Source: Tetzosporium hominis (GTDB lineage: Bacteria; Bacillota; Bacilli; Bacillales_A; Planococcaceae). Taken from it: DNA of 64,000 nucleotides. This document shows positions 9,326 to 17,980 of this stretch, one piece after another. A program made the translations under genes and the position numbers. The notes beneath the pieces are model-generated. The model was not told the origin of the DNA. It ran no database searches and was given only the letters and a program-made list of their open reading frames with translations. Each line of letters starts with the position of its first letter. Positions within the stretch are counted from its first letter, which is position 1. The DNA lies in NCBI RefSeq assembly GCF_002265435.1, contig NZ_NOKQ01000134.1, positions 310,001 to 374,000 of the forward strand, given 5' to 3'.

Positions 9326-10037
9326 ATTTGCTTTGATTGTCGGAGCCACTGGAGCGATTGGTTCGTCAACAGCTAGACGTTTGGCTAAAGAAGGTTGGAA
9401 TATCTATCTGCATTGCAACCGCTCGCATGATAAAGGAAAGGTTCTTTTGCAAGAACTGAGAGAATTCTATCCAGCTCAGCATTTCTCGTTGCATTCTTTT
9501 GAAATGAGTACAAAAGCTGAGATGGATGTTTCTTTTGTGTTTGAACTGGATGCAATTGTGTTTGCTCACGGAGGTACTCTTTATAAAGAGTGGATTGAAA
9601 CTTCACTAAAGGAAAGCAGTGCTCTACTTGAAACTTATATTTTAGCGCCACAGAAATTGTTACAGGCTCTTTATCCTAAATTGAAGGACTCCAGTATCGT
9701 TTTTATTGGATCCATTTTTGGAGATAAAGGCGCCTCCTGGGAAGTAGCTTACAGTACGGCAAAAGCCGCTCAAAACGGTTTGGTTAAAAGTTTAGCGAGG
9801 GAATGGGCAACACTTCCCGTGCGAGTAAATAGCGTGCAAGCGGGTTTTATTGATTCAGGGATACACGGTCATTTAACAGAAGAAGATGAAAAAGTGACGA
9901 TTGCTTCTATTCCTCTTAAACGAAAAGGGCACCCTGATGCGATTGCGCATGCTGTCTGTTTTTTAGTGGGAGAAGATAGTCGTTTTATTACGGGACAACA
10001 GATTGCAGTGGATGGTGGATGGAATTTAATAGGATGA
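9312..10037 (+). CDS. ymfI: Short-chain dehydrogenase/reductase (YmfI)
   Basis: 241-residue SDR resembling 3-oxoacyl-ACP reductase FabG. The NAD(P) loop is GATGAIGSSTARRL (residues ~11-24) and the catalytic YxxxK is YSTAK; C-terminal ITGQQIAVDGGWNLIG is typical. It overlaps ymfH by 14 bp. The NAG motif is degenerate (FAHGG). The substrate in this operon is unknown; position next to M16 peptidases and before pgsA is conserved in Bacillales. The neighbouring small gene ymfJ of B. subtilis is absent before ymfK. Confidence 0.88.
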   Translation: MAQSKFALIVGATGAIGSSTARRLAKEGWNIYLHCNRSHDKGKVLLQELREFYPAQHFSLHSFEMSTKAEMDVSFVFELDAIVFAHGGTLYKEWIETSLKESSALLETYILAPQKLLQALYPKLKDSSIVFIGSIFGDKGASWEVAYSTAKAAQNGLVKSLAREWATLPVRVNSVQAGFIDSGIHGHLTEEDEKVTIASIPLKRKGHPDAIAHAVCFLVGEDSRFITGQQIAVDGGWNLIG

Positions 10038-10095
10038 TTCTTTTCGTATAGTAAAAAATTCGTTATCATAAAGAAGTAGATGAGGGGGAAGGTCA

Positions 10096-10896
10096 ATGAC
10101 GACGGAGTGGTTCTTTGAATACGAGATTCAAATCAACAGGCCGGGTCTATTAGGAGACATCGCCTCGCTATTAGGGATGTTGCGGATTACCATCGTTACA
10201 ATCAATGGAGTGGATGAAGGGCGTCGGGGCATGCTGTTAAATGCTCAGTCTAAAGCGAGCATTGATCGCTTTGAACATATTATCTCAACTATGGAAACCA
10301 TCCAACTGACAAAATACCGTGAGCCGAAATTGCGAGACCGTTTGGCTGTGCGTCACGGTCGCTACATACAACGAGATTTAGATGACCGCAAAACGTTCCG
10401 GTTTGTTCGAGACGACTTGGGTCTTCTAGTCGATTTCATGGCAGAAATCTTTAAGCAGGACGGACATAAGTTGATTGGGATTCGTGGGATGCCCCGTGTC
10501 GGAAAGACAGAGTCCGTCGTGGCTGCAAGTGTTTGTGCGAACAAGAAGTGGATTTTTCTTTCTTCCACGATGATCAAACAGACCGTGCGAAATCAACTGA
10601 TGGGAGACGAGTTCAGTCAGCAAAACATCTTCATTTTAGACGGAATCGTCACACGCAAGTCTTCTGATGAGCGACATCATCAGTTGGTTAAAGAAATGAT
10701 GCGTATGCCGACCATTAAAGTGGTTGAACACCCCGATATGTTTGTGCAACACTCGGAATATTCGATTGATGATTTTGATTATATTATAGAGCTGCGTCAT
10801 ACACCGGATGAAGAAATCACATATGAAATGATGGAAAAGAATCATGGAAATAATGATTTCGGTGGGTTCGGAGGATTTGGCGGATTTGAATTTTAA
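10096..10896 (+). CDS. ymfK: YmfK, ACT-like plus P-loop protein with Gly-Phe tail
   Basis: 266-residue protein of the DUF3388 family. Residues ~1-75 look like an ACT-type small-ligand domain (FEYEIQINRPGLLGDIASLL). Residues ~130-145 hold a phosphate-binding loop, GMPRVGKTES, and FILDGI near residue 180 could be Walker B. The tail is NDFGGFGGFGGFEF, three GGF repeats. Start ATG 10096 follows GAGGGGGAAGG. The function is not established; the sequence suggests a ligand-sensing NTPase with a sticky C-terminus. It precedes ymfM by 18 bp. Confidence 0.85.
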   Translation: MTTEWFFEYEIQINRPGLLGDIASLLGMLRITIVTINGVDEGRRGMLLNAQSKASIDRFEHIISTMETIQLTKYREPKLRDRLAVRHGRYIQRDLDDRKTFRFVRDDLGLLVDFMAEIFKQDGHKLIGIRGMPRVGKTESVVAASVCANKKWIFLSSTMIKQTVRNQLMGDEFSQQNIFILDGIVTRKSSDERHHQLVKEMMRMPTIKVVEHPDMFVQHSEYSIDDFDYIIELRHTPDEEITYEMMEKNHGNNDFGGFGGFGGFEF

Positions 10897-10914
10897 AGAA
10901 GGCAGGTGAATGCT

Positions 10915-11790
10915 GTGTCAGAATTAGGTGCTCGTCTTCGTCAAGCGAGAACTGAAAAAAACTTATCTATTGATGATATACAAGCTTTAACTAAGATTCA
11001 AAAGCGTTACTTACACGGAATTGAAGAAGGAAATTATGAAGCGATGCCGGGACCCTTTTATGTCCGCGCATTCATTCGGCAATATGCAGATGCAGTCGGT
11101 TTGCATGGTGATGAATTACTAGAGCAGTATAAAAATGAAATTCCCGCAGCTACCCGAACAAGTTCTCCACCATTAGCTGCTTCTACCGCATCGCGGTCAC
11201 GTAACTACCGTTTAGGCGGGGGGGTTAGTGGTGGCAACCGTTTAATGGAAATATTCCCGATGATTCTAGTAGCACTTTTTGTCATTGCGATTCTTGCAAT
11301 TGCTTACGTGCTGTCCCAAAGAGCACCAGTAGATCCTCCAGTTGAAGATGGAGGAGAAACGGAGATTATCATTGAGACACAGGATCCAGAACCTGCTGCT
11401 CCTGCTGAGGATGAAGAAGCAGATGAGACCACATCAGAAGAAGAAACAGAAGAGGAACCGGAAGATGAGGTTGTGGTTACCGAATCAGGTATAAGTGGAG
11501 AAGATTCCTATTATGACGTGTCCGGAACAGACGGAGTAACAGTAAATATCACCTTTACGGGAGACTCTTGGTTGTCAATTCAAAATGCAGCTGGTCAAGA
11601 ATTGTTACCGGTCGCACGAGTATATAATGCGGCTGACGGTGACGTATCTTTCCCTCTTCCTGAAGAGGGAAGTTATCGTGTGCGAATTGGTGTGACTTCG
11701 GCTGCTTCAGTAAGCATCAATGATGTACCCGTGAACTACCAAACTGGTCGTGTGACAGAAAACTTATATTTCAATTGGACGACTGAATAA
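10915..11790 (+). CDS. ymfM: RodZ-like membrane-anchored HTH protein (YmfM)
   Basis: 291-residue RodZ homolog tied to cell-shape control through MreB. An N-terminal HTH_25 domain (LGARLRQARTEKNLSIDDIQ), a single transmembrane segment around residue 125 (MILVALFVIAILAIAYVL), a long acidic linker of Glu/Asp/Thr outside the cell, and a C-terminal DUF4115 beta domain ending in FNWTTE. GTG 10915 is preferred over GTG 10906 because GGCAGG is better spaced. A terminator follows at once. In B. subtilis ymfM lies in the same place before pgsA. Confidence 0.9.
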   Translation: MSELGARLRQARTEKNLSIDDIQALTKIQKRYLHGIEEGNYEAMPGPFYVRAFIRQYADAVGLHGDELLEQYKNEIPAATRTSSPPLAASTASRSRNYRLGGGVSGGNRLMEIFPMILVALFVIAILAIAYVLSQRAPVDPPVEDGGETEIIIETQDPEPAAPAEDEEADETTSEEETEEEPEDEVVVTESGISGEDSYYDVSGTDGVTVNITFTGDSWLSIQNAAGQELLPVARVYNAADGDVSFPLPEEGSYRVRIGVTSAASVSINDVPVNYQTGRVTENLYFNWTTE

Positions 11791-11792
11791 AC

Positions 11793-11825
11793 GCCTTGTC
11801 CGTTTTGGACAAGGCCTGTTTTTCT
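11793..11825 (+). terminator. Terminator after ymfM
   Basis: Perfect 9-bp stem GCCTTGTCC/GGACAAGGC (11793-11801 with 11807-11815), then a T-rich tail. pgsA begins 21 bp later, so some read-through is likely. Confidence 0.88.
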
Positions 11826-11845
11826 TATAGAAAGGAGCGATGATT

Positions 11846-12424
11846 ATGAATTTACCGAATAAGATTTCTTTATTTCGCATTTTTTTAATTCCTATTTTTA
11901 TGTTGTTTATGCTGGTGGACTTCGGGTTTGGAGAACTTTCTTTACTAGGGGCTACACTTCCTGTGGGTCATTTGATCGGTGCCATTATTTTCATCTTTGC
12001 ATCCATCACAGACTTTATTGATGGCTATATTGCACGTAAGCACAATCTTGTAACGAATATGGGGAAATTTTTAGATCCGCTTGCCGATAAACTATTAGTT
12101 TCAGCAGCCTTAATTCTTCTTGTAGAATTTGATATGGCTCCAGCATGGGTCGTCATAATAATTATTAGTCGTGAATTTGCAGTCACAGGCCTACGTTTGA
12201 TTTTAGCTGGTGGTGGAGAAGTCGTGGCAGCCAATCAACTAGGTAAAATTAAAATGTGGACACAGACTGTTGCGATTTCGGCATTGCTTTTAGGAAACAT
12301 TGGATTTGCCCTAATTGGTTTCCCATTCGCTACAATCATGCTGTATGTCTGTCTTGTATTTACAGTTTGGTCAGGTTATGATTACTTCTATTTAAATCGT
12401 CGTGTTTTACTCGACTCCAAGTAA
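11846..12424 (+). CDS. pgsA: CDP-diacylglycerol-glycerol-3-P phosphatidyltransferase
   Basis: Makes phosphatidylglycerol-phosphate at the membrane from CDP-diacylglycerol and sn-glycerol-3-phosphate. 192 residues with 4-6 hydrophobic segments. The CDP-alcohol phosphotransferase motif is complete: DFIDGYIARK followed by GKFLDPLADK (DG...AR...G...D...D). ATG 11846 is chosen over 11840 because AAAGGAG is properly spaced. It lies 12 bp before cinA. The glycerol-3-phosphate substrate can be produced by glpK, also in this window. Confidence 0.95.
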   Translation: MNLPNKISLFRIFLIPIFMLFMLVDFGFGELSLLGATLPVGHLIGAIIFIFASITDFIDGYIARKHNLVTNMGKFLDPLADKLLVSAALILLVEFDMAPAWVVIIIISREFAVTGLRLILAGGGEVVAANQLGKIKMWTQTVAISALLLGNIGFALIGFPFATIMLYVCLVFTVWSGYDYFYLNRRVLLDSK

Positions 12425-12436
12425 GGAGAGATACAC

Positions 12437-13690
12437 ATGCGCGCTGAAATTATTGCAGTAGGATCCGAATTATTACTAGGTCAAATCGTCAATACCAATG
12501 CCCAGTTCTTATCCAGTCAATTAGCGGAGATGGGAATCAACATCCACTATCATACTGTGGTGGGAGACAATAAAGGACGGCTATTAGATGCAATACAAAT
12601 AGCAGAGAGACGTGCGGATATTTTATTGTTTTCAGGAGGACTTGGTCCGACAAAGGATGACTTGACGAAACAAACCATTGCAGAGCATCTAGGAACATCA
12701 CTTGTACTCGATGCAGACGCGCTTCAGTTCATTGAAGAGTTCTTTGCACAGCGAAAACGTCCAATGACAGAAAACAATAAGCAGCAAGCTCTTGTGTTTG
12801 AAGGCGCCACGGTTTTAAAGAATCATAATGGTATGGCTCCGGGAATGTACTATAAAAAAGACAAACATACTTATATCCTTTTGCCTGGACCTCCAAAAGA
12901 ATTAGAACCTATGTTTCAGTATGAAGCGAAACCGCTCATTGCCAAACAAGTGTTGAATAATCGCATGATCTATTCTCATGTCATTCGTTTCTATGGAATT
13001 GGAGAAGCAGAACTTGAGACTCGTTTAGAGGATTTGATTGATCAGCAAACAAATCCTACAATCGCACCTCTTGCGTCAGACGGAGAAGTTACCATTCGTT
13101 TGACGGCTACTGGAGAAACTGAGGAAGAAGCATGGAAAGCGATTCAAAAAGTACAAGCAGAAATATTGAATCGCGTTGGAAAATACGTTTATGGCTATAA
13201 CAATGACTCACTTCCACTGAAGTTGAAAGAGATGCTAATCAATCAAAATTTGAAGATTGCTGCAGCTGAAAGTATGACGGCAGGTCTCTTTCAAGCAGAG
13301 CTTGCTACGATTCCTGGTATGGCCCAAACACTTGTTGGCGGAATCGTCGCATACAACGAAGACGTCAAGATTAATCAACTTGGTGTCGACCCAGTGATTA
13401 TTGATGAGCACTCTGTTGTAAGTAGTCAATGTGCTGAAGATATGGCACGGAAGATTCAAGCTCTATTCAAGACAGATATTGGTGTCGGTATTACTGGAGC
13501 TGCGGGTCCTGACGAACATGGTGGACAGCCTGCAGGCACGGTGTGGATCGGAATTGCATTTCAAGGTAATACGTATAGCTACGAGCTGCATCTGTCGGGT
13601 ATGCGTAATACGAACCGGATACGCGCAGTTAAGTTCACGATTCACTACTTATTACAATTGCTGCGAGAACACAATCAAATCGATGTCTAA
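12437..13690 (+). CDS. cinA: CinA, competence/damage-inducible protein (PncC domain)
   Basis: 417 residues: N-terminal MoaB/COG1058 domain (MRAEIIAVGSELLLGQI; SGGLGPTKDD) and C-terminal nicotinamide-nucleotide amidase domain (AAAESMTAGLFQAEL; GITGAAGPD). The family recycles NMN and is classically co-located with recA, as here (175 bp upstream of it). ATG 12437 has AAGGAGAG upstream and lies 12 bp after pgsA. A terminator separates it from recA. Confidence 0.95.
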   Translation: MRAEIIAVGSELLLGQIVNTNAQFLSSQLAEMGINIHYHTVVGDNKGRLLDAIQIAERRADILLFSGGLGPTKDDLTKQTIAEHLGTSLVLDADALQFIEEFFAQRKRPMTENNKQQALVFEGATVLKNHNGMAPGMYYKKDKHTYILLPGPPKELEPMFQYEAKPLIAKQVLNNRMIYSHVIRFYGIGEAELETRLEDLIDQQTNPTIAPLASDGEVTIRLTATGETEEEAWKAIQKVQAEILNRVGKYVYGYNNDSLPLKLKEMLINQNLKIAAAESMTAGLFQAELATIPGMAQTLVGGIVAYNEDVKINQLGVDPVIIDEHSVVSSQCAEDMARKIQALFKTDIGVGITGAAGPDEHGGQPAGTVWIGIAFQGNTYSYELHLSGMRNTNRIRAVKFTIHYLLQLLREHNQIDV

Positions 13691-13694
13691 AACT

Positions 13695-13725
13695 AACTCA
13701 TGGACAGACGTGTCCATGAGTTTTT
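13695..13725 (+). terminator. Terminator after cinA
   Basis: Stem AACTCATGGACA/TGTCCATGAGTT with a 4-nt loop and a T run beginning at 13719. It isolates recA under its own promoter. Confidence 0.9.
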
Positions 13726-13773
13726 CTTTGCACAAAACTCCATTTTGGTAAAATCGAGTTGTTTGAAAAAATA

Positions 13774-13787
13774 CGAATAAACGTTCG
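13774..13787. promoter_or_regulatory. LexA (SOS) box upstream of recA
   Basis: CGAATAAACGTTCG matches the Bacillus SOS box CGAACN4GTTCG in all but one consensus base. It lies 8 bp before the recA -35, a position where bound LexA would block polymerase. Confidence 0.85.
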
Positions 13788-13795
13788 CTTTTTGC

Positions 13796-13824
13796 TTGTA
13801 TTTTTCTCATTAAAAGAGTATAGT
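13796..13824 (+). promoter_or_regulatory. recA sigma-A promoter
   Basis: -35 TTGTAT (13796-13801), 17-bp spacer, -10 TATAGT (13819-13824). The SOS box is immediately upstream. Confidence 0.8.
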
Positions 13825-13865
13825 AAGTATAGAAACAACATTTGATTTCTTAGGAGGAATTTCAT

Positions 13866-14921
13866 TTGGCAGATCGTAAAGCAGCCTTAGATATGGCTCT
13901 CAAACAAATAGAAAAACAATTCGGTAAAGGTTCCGTTATGAAACTTGGTGAGAAGACGGATCGTGAAATCCAGACATCTTCAAGTGGTTCATTAGCGCTG
14001 GATGCAGCACTTGGTGTGGGCGGATATCCACGCGGCCGTATTGTTGAAATATATGGACCAGAAAGCTCAGGTAAAACAACTGTTGCTCTTCATGCCATTG
14101 CAGAAGCACAAGCATCTGGTGGTACAGCAGCATTTATCGATGCCGAGCACGCACTAGATCCTGTTTATGCTCAAAAATTAGGCGTCAACATTGATGAGTT
14201 ACTACTTTCTCAACCAGATACAGGGGAACAAGCTCTTGAAATCGCAGAAGCATTAGTTCGTAGTGGTGCTGTTGATATTCTTGTAATTGACTCTGTGGCG
14301 GCATTAGTACCAAAAGCGGAAATTGAAGGGGAAATGGGAGATTCTCACGTTGGTCTTCAAGCTCGTTTGATGTCTCAAGCGCTACGTAAATTATCAGGTG
14401 CTATCAACAAATCAAATACTATTGCTATCTTCATCAACCAGATTCGTGAAAAAGTCGGTGTTATGTTCGGGAACCCAGAAGTAACTCCTGGGGGACGCGC
14501 ACTAAAGTTCTATAGTACGATTCGTCTTGAAGTGCGTCGTGCAGAAGCTATTAAACAAGGCACGGACATTATGGGGAACAAAACGAAGATTAAAGTTGTG
14601 AAAAATAAAGTCGCACCACCATTCCGTACAGCTGAAGTTGATATCATGTACGGAGAAGGGATTTCTCAAGAAGGAGAAATCATCGATATGGGATCTGATC
14701 TGGATATCGTTCAAAAAAGTGGTTCTTGGTACGCTTATAACGATGACCGCTTAGGTCAAGGTCGTGAAAATGCAAAACAATTCTTAAAAGAAAATGAAGC
14801 TATTAAACATACAATTGCTTCTCAGATTCGTCAATCTCTTGGAATGGCAGCGAGCTCTTACACAATTGCTGCACATGAAGAAGAAGAGGAAGAATTTGAC
14901 CTGCTTGCAGACGAGGAGTAA
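13866..14921 (+). CDS. recA: RecA recombinase
   Basis: 351-residue recombinase that forms filaments on single-stranded DNA, performs strand exchange and stimulates LexA self-cleavage. Walker [10 protein letters not shown] (about residues 65-73), the MAW-type segment [10 protein letters not shown]1/L2 loops ([21 protein letters not shown] is split by the L1 loop; [16 protein letters not shown]), and an acidic tail [17 protein letters not shown] 13866 is the start: TTAGGAGGAA lies 6 nt upstream and MADRKAAL is the normal beginning. Regulated by LexA through the box at 13774-13787. Confidence 0.98.
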   Translation: MADRKAALDMALKQIEKQFGKGSVMKLGEKTDREIQTSSSGSLALDAALGVGGYPRGRIVEIYGPESSGKTTVALHAIAEAQASGGTAAFIDAEHALDPVYAQKLGVNIDELLLSQPDTGEQALEIAEALVRSGAVDILVIDSVAALVPKAEIEGEMGDSHVGLQARLMSQALRKLSGAINKSNTIAIFINQIREKVGVMFGNPEVTPGGRALKFYSTIRLEVRRAEAIKQGTDIMGNKTKIKVVKNKVAPPFRTAEVDIMYGEGISQEGEIIDMGSDLDIVQKSGSWYAYNDDRLGQGRENAKQFLKENEAIKHTIASQIRQSLGMAASSYTIAAHEEEEEEFDLLADEE

Positions 14922-14929
14922 GACAACTG

Positions 14930-14957
14930 GCGCACGTCTTTTGACGTGCGCTTTTTT
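14930..14957 (+). terminator. Terminator after recA
   Basis: Perfect 9-bp stem GCGCACGTC/GACGTGCGC with a TTTT loop and six T. Confidence 0.93.
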
Positions 14958-14965
14958 CCATCAAC

Positions 14966-14994
14966 TTGACAGTGATTTTTTATATCGATACAAT
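14966..14994 (+). promoter_or_regulatory. Consensus sigma-A promoter of rny
   Basis: TTGACA (14966-14971), 17-bp spacer, TACAAT (14989-14994). Predicted transcript leader of about 90 nt before the rny start. Confidence 0.88.
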
Positions 14995-15037
14995 GAATTT
15001 GTATTTTCTCTTATTTTCATGCAAAACGTAAAAACAG

Positions 15038-15089
15038 GCAGACAAGTGTCAGCCGACTGAAACATCAAATAGCAAGAGGGGGTGTCTGC
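15038..15089 (+). promoter_or_regulatory. Possible start-blocking RNA pairing in the rny leader
   Basis: GCAGACA (15038-15044) is exactly complementary to TGTCTGC (15083-15089), the seven bases between the AGAGGGGG ribosome site and the ATG. The same upstream segment can alternatively pair with TGTCAGCC (15047-15054, 7 of 8). Two mutually exclusive hairpins of this kind are a classic arrangement for translational control. Seen by eye only, not folded. Confidence 0.3.
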
Positions 15090-16646
15090 ATGATTGAAAT
15101 CATCATCTCCGCTTTGCTTGGTCTATTTGTCGGTGCCGTTGTTGGGTATTGGTATCTTAAAAAACTTAATGATTCCAAGGTCACTGGAGCCAAACAGTCC
15201 TCTGAACTGATTCTAGAAGAAGCAAAGCGTGAAGCGGAAGCACTTAAAAAAGAAGCACTTCTAGAAGCAAAAGATGAAGTACACACATTGCGCACAGAAG
15301 CAGAAGCCGACATTCGTGAACGACGTGCTGAACTGCAAAAACAAGAAAATCGACTCGTCCAACGAGAAGAGAATCTTGATCGTAAAGATGAAACACTCGA
15401 TAAGCGAGAAAACAGTTTAGAACGTAAAGAAGAAGCGTTGGCGGAAAGACAACAGCATATTGAACAAAAAGAAAGTAAAGTGGAAGAGCTGGTGCAAGAA
15501 CAACAACATCAGTTGGAGCGTATTTCCGCTTTAACTCGTGAAGAAGCACGTACATTGATTTTACGTGAAGTAGAAAACGAACTATCCACTGATATTGCTG
15601 TAATGACGAAGGAATTTGAAACGCGTGCAAAAGAAGAAGCGGATAAACGTTCTAGAGAAATCTTATCGTTAGCTCTTCAACGTTTTGCTGCCGATCATGT
15701 GGCTGAAACGACCGTTTCAGTAGTAAATCTTCCGAATGATGAAATGAAAGGTCGTATCATCGGTCGTGAAGGCCGAAATATCCGGACAATTGAAACTCTG
15801 ACAGGAATCGATTTAATTATCGATGATACTCCAGAAGCGGTTATCCTATCCGGATTTGATCCTATACGACGTGAAACAGCAAGACTAGCTCTAGAAAAAT
15901 TAGTCCAAGACGGACGGATTCACCCAGCTCGTATTGAAGAGATGGTAGATAAGTCTCGTCGTGAAGTCGATGAGTACATCCGTGAAGTGGGAGAACAAAC
16001 TTCATTTGATGTTGGTATTCATAACCTTCACCCGGATCTGATTAAAATTTTAGGTCGTCTTCGTTACCGTACAAGTTACGGACAAAATGTTTTGAAACAT
16101 TCTACTGAAGTTGCCTTCTTGGCAGGATTACTTGCTGCTGAGCTTGGCGAAGATGTAACACTGGCTCGCCGAGCAGGTCTTCTTCATGATATTGGGAAAG
16201 CTATCGACCATGAAGTGGAAGGTAGCCACGTGGAAATTGGGGTAGAGCTTGCAACGAAGTACAAAGAGCACCCAGTCGTCATCAACAGTATCGCTTCTCA
16301 CCACGGAGACACTGAGCCAACGTCTGTCATCGCAGTATTAGTAGCTGCTGCTGATGCCTTATCTGCGGCACGTCCAGGTGCACGAAGTGAGACACTCGAA
16401 AATTACATTAAACGTCTTCAAAAGTTAGAAGAAATCTCTGAATCTTACGATGGTGTAGAAAAGTCCTTCGCTGTTCAAGCAGGACGCGAAATTCGAATCA
16501 TCGTTAAACCAGATATTATCGATGATATTTCGGCACATCGTCTGGCTCGAGATATTCGAAAACGAATTGAAGAAGAGTTAAATTATCCAGGTCATATTAA
16601 AGTGACAGTCATTCGCGAAACGCGTTCTGTTGAATATGCCAAATAA
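15090..16646 (+). CDS. rny: Ribonuclease Y
   Basis: 518-residue membrane-anchored endoribonuclease that starts mRNA decay in Firmicutes. A transmembrane helix ([18 protein letters not shown]) at residues 2-20, a long charged coiled coil (~30-195, rich in ERK repeats), a KH RNA-binding domain ([15 protein letters not shown]), and an HD phosphohydrolase domain with [10 protein letters not shown]. Length matches the family (~520). Strong ribosome site AGAGGGGG. The monocistronic unit has its own promoter and terminator. Confidence 0.97.
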   Translation: MIEIIISALLGLFVGAVVGYWYLKKLNDSKVTGAKQSSELILEEAKREAEALKKEALLEAKDEVHTLRTEAEADIRERRAELQKQENRLVQREENLDRKDETLDKRENSLERKEEALAERQQHIEQKESKVEELVQEQQHQLERISALTREEARTLILREVENELSTDIAVMTKEFETRAKEEADKRSREILSLALQRFAADHVAETTVSVVNLPNDEMKGRIIGREGRNIRTIETLTGIDLIIDDTPEAVILSGFDPIRRETARLALEKLVQDGRIHPARIEEMVDKSRREVDEYIREVGEQTSFDVGIHNLHPDLIKILGRLRYRTSYGQNVLKHSTEVAFLAGLLAAELGEDVTLARRAGLLHDIGKAIDHEVEGSHVEIGVELATKYKEHPVVINSIASHHGDTEPTSVIAVLVAAADALSAARPGARSETLENYIKRLQKLEEISESYDGVEKSFAVQAGREIRIIVKPDIIDDISAHRLARDIRKRIEEELNYPGHIKVTVIRETRSVEYAK

Positions 16647-16649
16647 GGA

Positions 16650-16680
16650 CCATACGCAGGCCATCCTGCGTATGGTTTTA
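16650..16680 (+). terminator. Terminator after rny
   Basis: Perfect 11-bp stem CCATACGCAGG/CCTGCGTATGG (16650-16660 with 16665-16675), loop CCAT, then TTTTAT. Confidence 0.9.
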
Positions 16681-16703
16681 TCATGTTAGAGAGTAGGAAT
16701 TGC

Positions 16704-17498
16704 ATGAAACTATTATTTATTGGGGACATCGTCGGGTCTATCGGACGCGACGCCCTACAATCGTATTTGCCACGATTAAAATCAAAATACAAACCAGATG
16801 CTGTAATCGTAAATGGTGAAAATGCAGCTGCTGGTCGTGGAATAACAAAGAAGATTTACGATGATCTGTTATTTATGGGTGTGGATGTGATCACGATGGG
16901 GAACCATACATGGGATCAGAAAGAAATCTTCGACTTTATAGATGATGCCGATTACTTGATTCGCCCTGCCAACTTTTCAGAAGATGCTCCCGGAAAAGGA
17001 TCTGTGACCATTACTAAGAACGGTAAACAACTTACTGTCATGAATTTGCATGGTCGCGTCTTCTTGCCTCCACACGATTGTCCATTTAAAAAAGTAGACG
17101 AGATGATAGAAGAAGCACAAAAAATCAGTCCGTATATCTTTGTTGATTTTCATGCGGAAGCAACGAGTGAAAAAATCGCATTTGGATGGCACTTAGACGG
17201 TCGTGCTTCTGCCGTGGTAGGTACGCACACACATGTCCAAACTGCAGACAATCGGATTCTCCCAGGCGGAACTGCCTACATTACGGACGTCGGTATGACA
17301 GGTCCTTATGACGGCGTTTTAGGCATGGGCAAAGAAAATGTTCTCTATAAGTTTAAAACCAACCTACCGGCTCGATTTGAAGTTCCGAAAACAGGACGTG
17401 CGGTTTTAAGTGGCTATTTTGTGGAATTGAACCAAGCTGGAAAAGCCATTCATCAAGAACGTATCTATATCAATGACGACCAGCCGTTTGTTCAGTAG
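16704..17498 (+). CDS. ymdB: YmdB metallophosphoesterase/phosphodiesterase
   Basis: 264-residue calcineurin-like phosphodiesterase (DUF1385-adjacent YmdB family) that in B. subtilis influences biofilm and motility choice and hydrolyses 2',3'-cyclic nucleotides. The di-metal residues are visible: D8 (FIGDIVG), E39-N40 (VNGENAA), N67 (GNHTWD), the FHAEAT histidine and the GTHTHVQ histidines. Start ATG 16704 is chosen because it gives the standard MKLLFIGD beginning and has GTAGGA upstream. The conserved order rny-ymdB-spoVS is kept. Confidence 0.95.
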   Translation: MKLLFIGDIVGSIGRDALQSYLPRLKSKYKPDAVIVNGENAAAGRGITKKIYDDLLFMGVDVITMGNHTWDQKEIFDFIDDADYLIRPANFSEDAPGKGSVTITKNGKQLTVMNLHGRVFLPPHDCPFKKVDEMIEEAQKISPYIFVDFHAEATSEKIAFGWHLDGRASAVVGTHTHVQTADNRILPGGTAYITDVGMTGPYDGVLGMGKENVLYKFKTNLPARFEVPKTGRAVLSGYFVELNQAGKAIHQERIYINDDQPFVQ

Positions 17499-17570
17499 TA
17501 TAGAGTTTGAAGTTTCCGCTTACCTTGCAGTATGGACCATGTCCAAAGCTTGGAAAGAAGGAAACGAAAA

Positions 17571-17837
17571 ATGGATTCACTCAAAGTTTCATCACGATCA
17601 AATCCGAATTTGGTGGCGGGAGTTCTAGTGGCAGTCATCCGTGAAAAAGGCTACGCTGAAATGCAAGCAGTGGGGGCACGAGCTTTGAATCAAGCTGTGA
17701 AAGCCATTGCAATTGCCCGTGGATTTGTTGCACCAAGCGGACAAGACTTATCCTGTCGACCTGCTTTTGCAGGTATCGAAATTGGTGGAGAAGAACGCAC
17801 GGCGCTCAAGTTGCTCGTGGAAAAGAAGAATAAATGA
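17571..17837 (+). CDS. spoVS: Stage V sporulation protein S
   Basis: 88-residue Alba-like protein. Nearly the whole sequence is recognisable (SLKVSSRSNPNLVAGVL; ALNQAVKAIAIARGFVAPSG; IEIGGEERTALKLLVE). ATG 17571 follows AGAAGGAAA and gives the family length of 86-88. An upstream in-frame ATG at 17532 would add 13 atypical residues. SpoVS is widespread, also in bacteria that do not sporulate, so its presence says little about sporulation. It is retained here although cotE, sirA, spmAB and the sigF cluster are missing from their usual places. Confidence 0.95.
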   Translation: MDSLKVSSRSNPNLVAGVLVAVIREKGYAEMQAVGARALNQAVKAIAIARGFVAPSGQDLSCRPAFAGIEIGGEERTALKLLVEKKNK

Positions 17838-17841
17838 CCTT

Positions 17842-17867
17842 AGCAGAGGGATTTCCCTCTGCTTTTT
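17842..17867 (+). terminator. Terminator after spoVS
   Basis: 10-bp stem AGCAGAGGGA/TCCCTCTGCT, 2-nt apparent loop (opens to 4 or more in practice), then TTTT. Confidence 0.88.
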
Positions 17868-17980
17868 ATCCGCCATTAGACTGAAATTCACTGTTTTAAG
17901 CTACTATACATAGAGGAAACAAACGCTTCGTGATAAACTAATGAAGGATTAAATCATGTAACCATTAAGGAGAGATTAAC

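Noticed and set aside
15244-15630. 128-codon minus-strand frame in rny
   Set aside because: Arises from the repetitive coiled-coil codons of RNase Y; no protein-like features.
17532-17570. Longer SpoVS starting at 17532
   Set aside because: The extra 13 residues have no counterpart in SpoVS, and the internal ATG 17571 has the ribosome site and family-length product.
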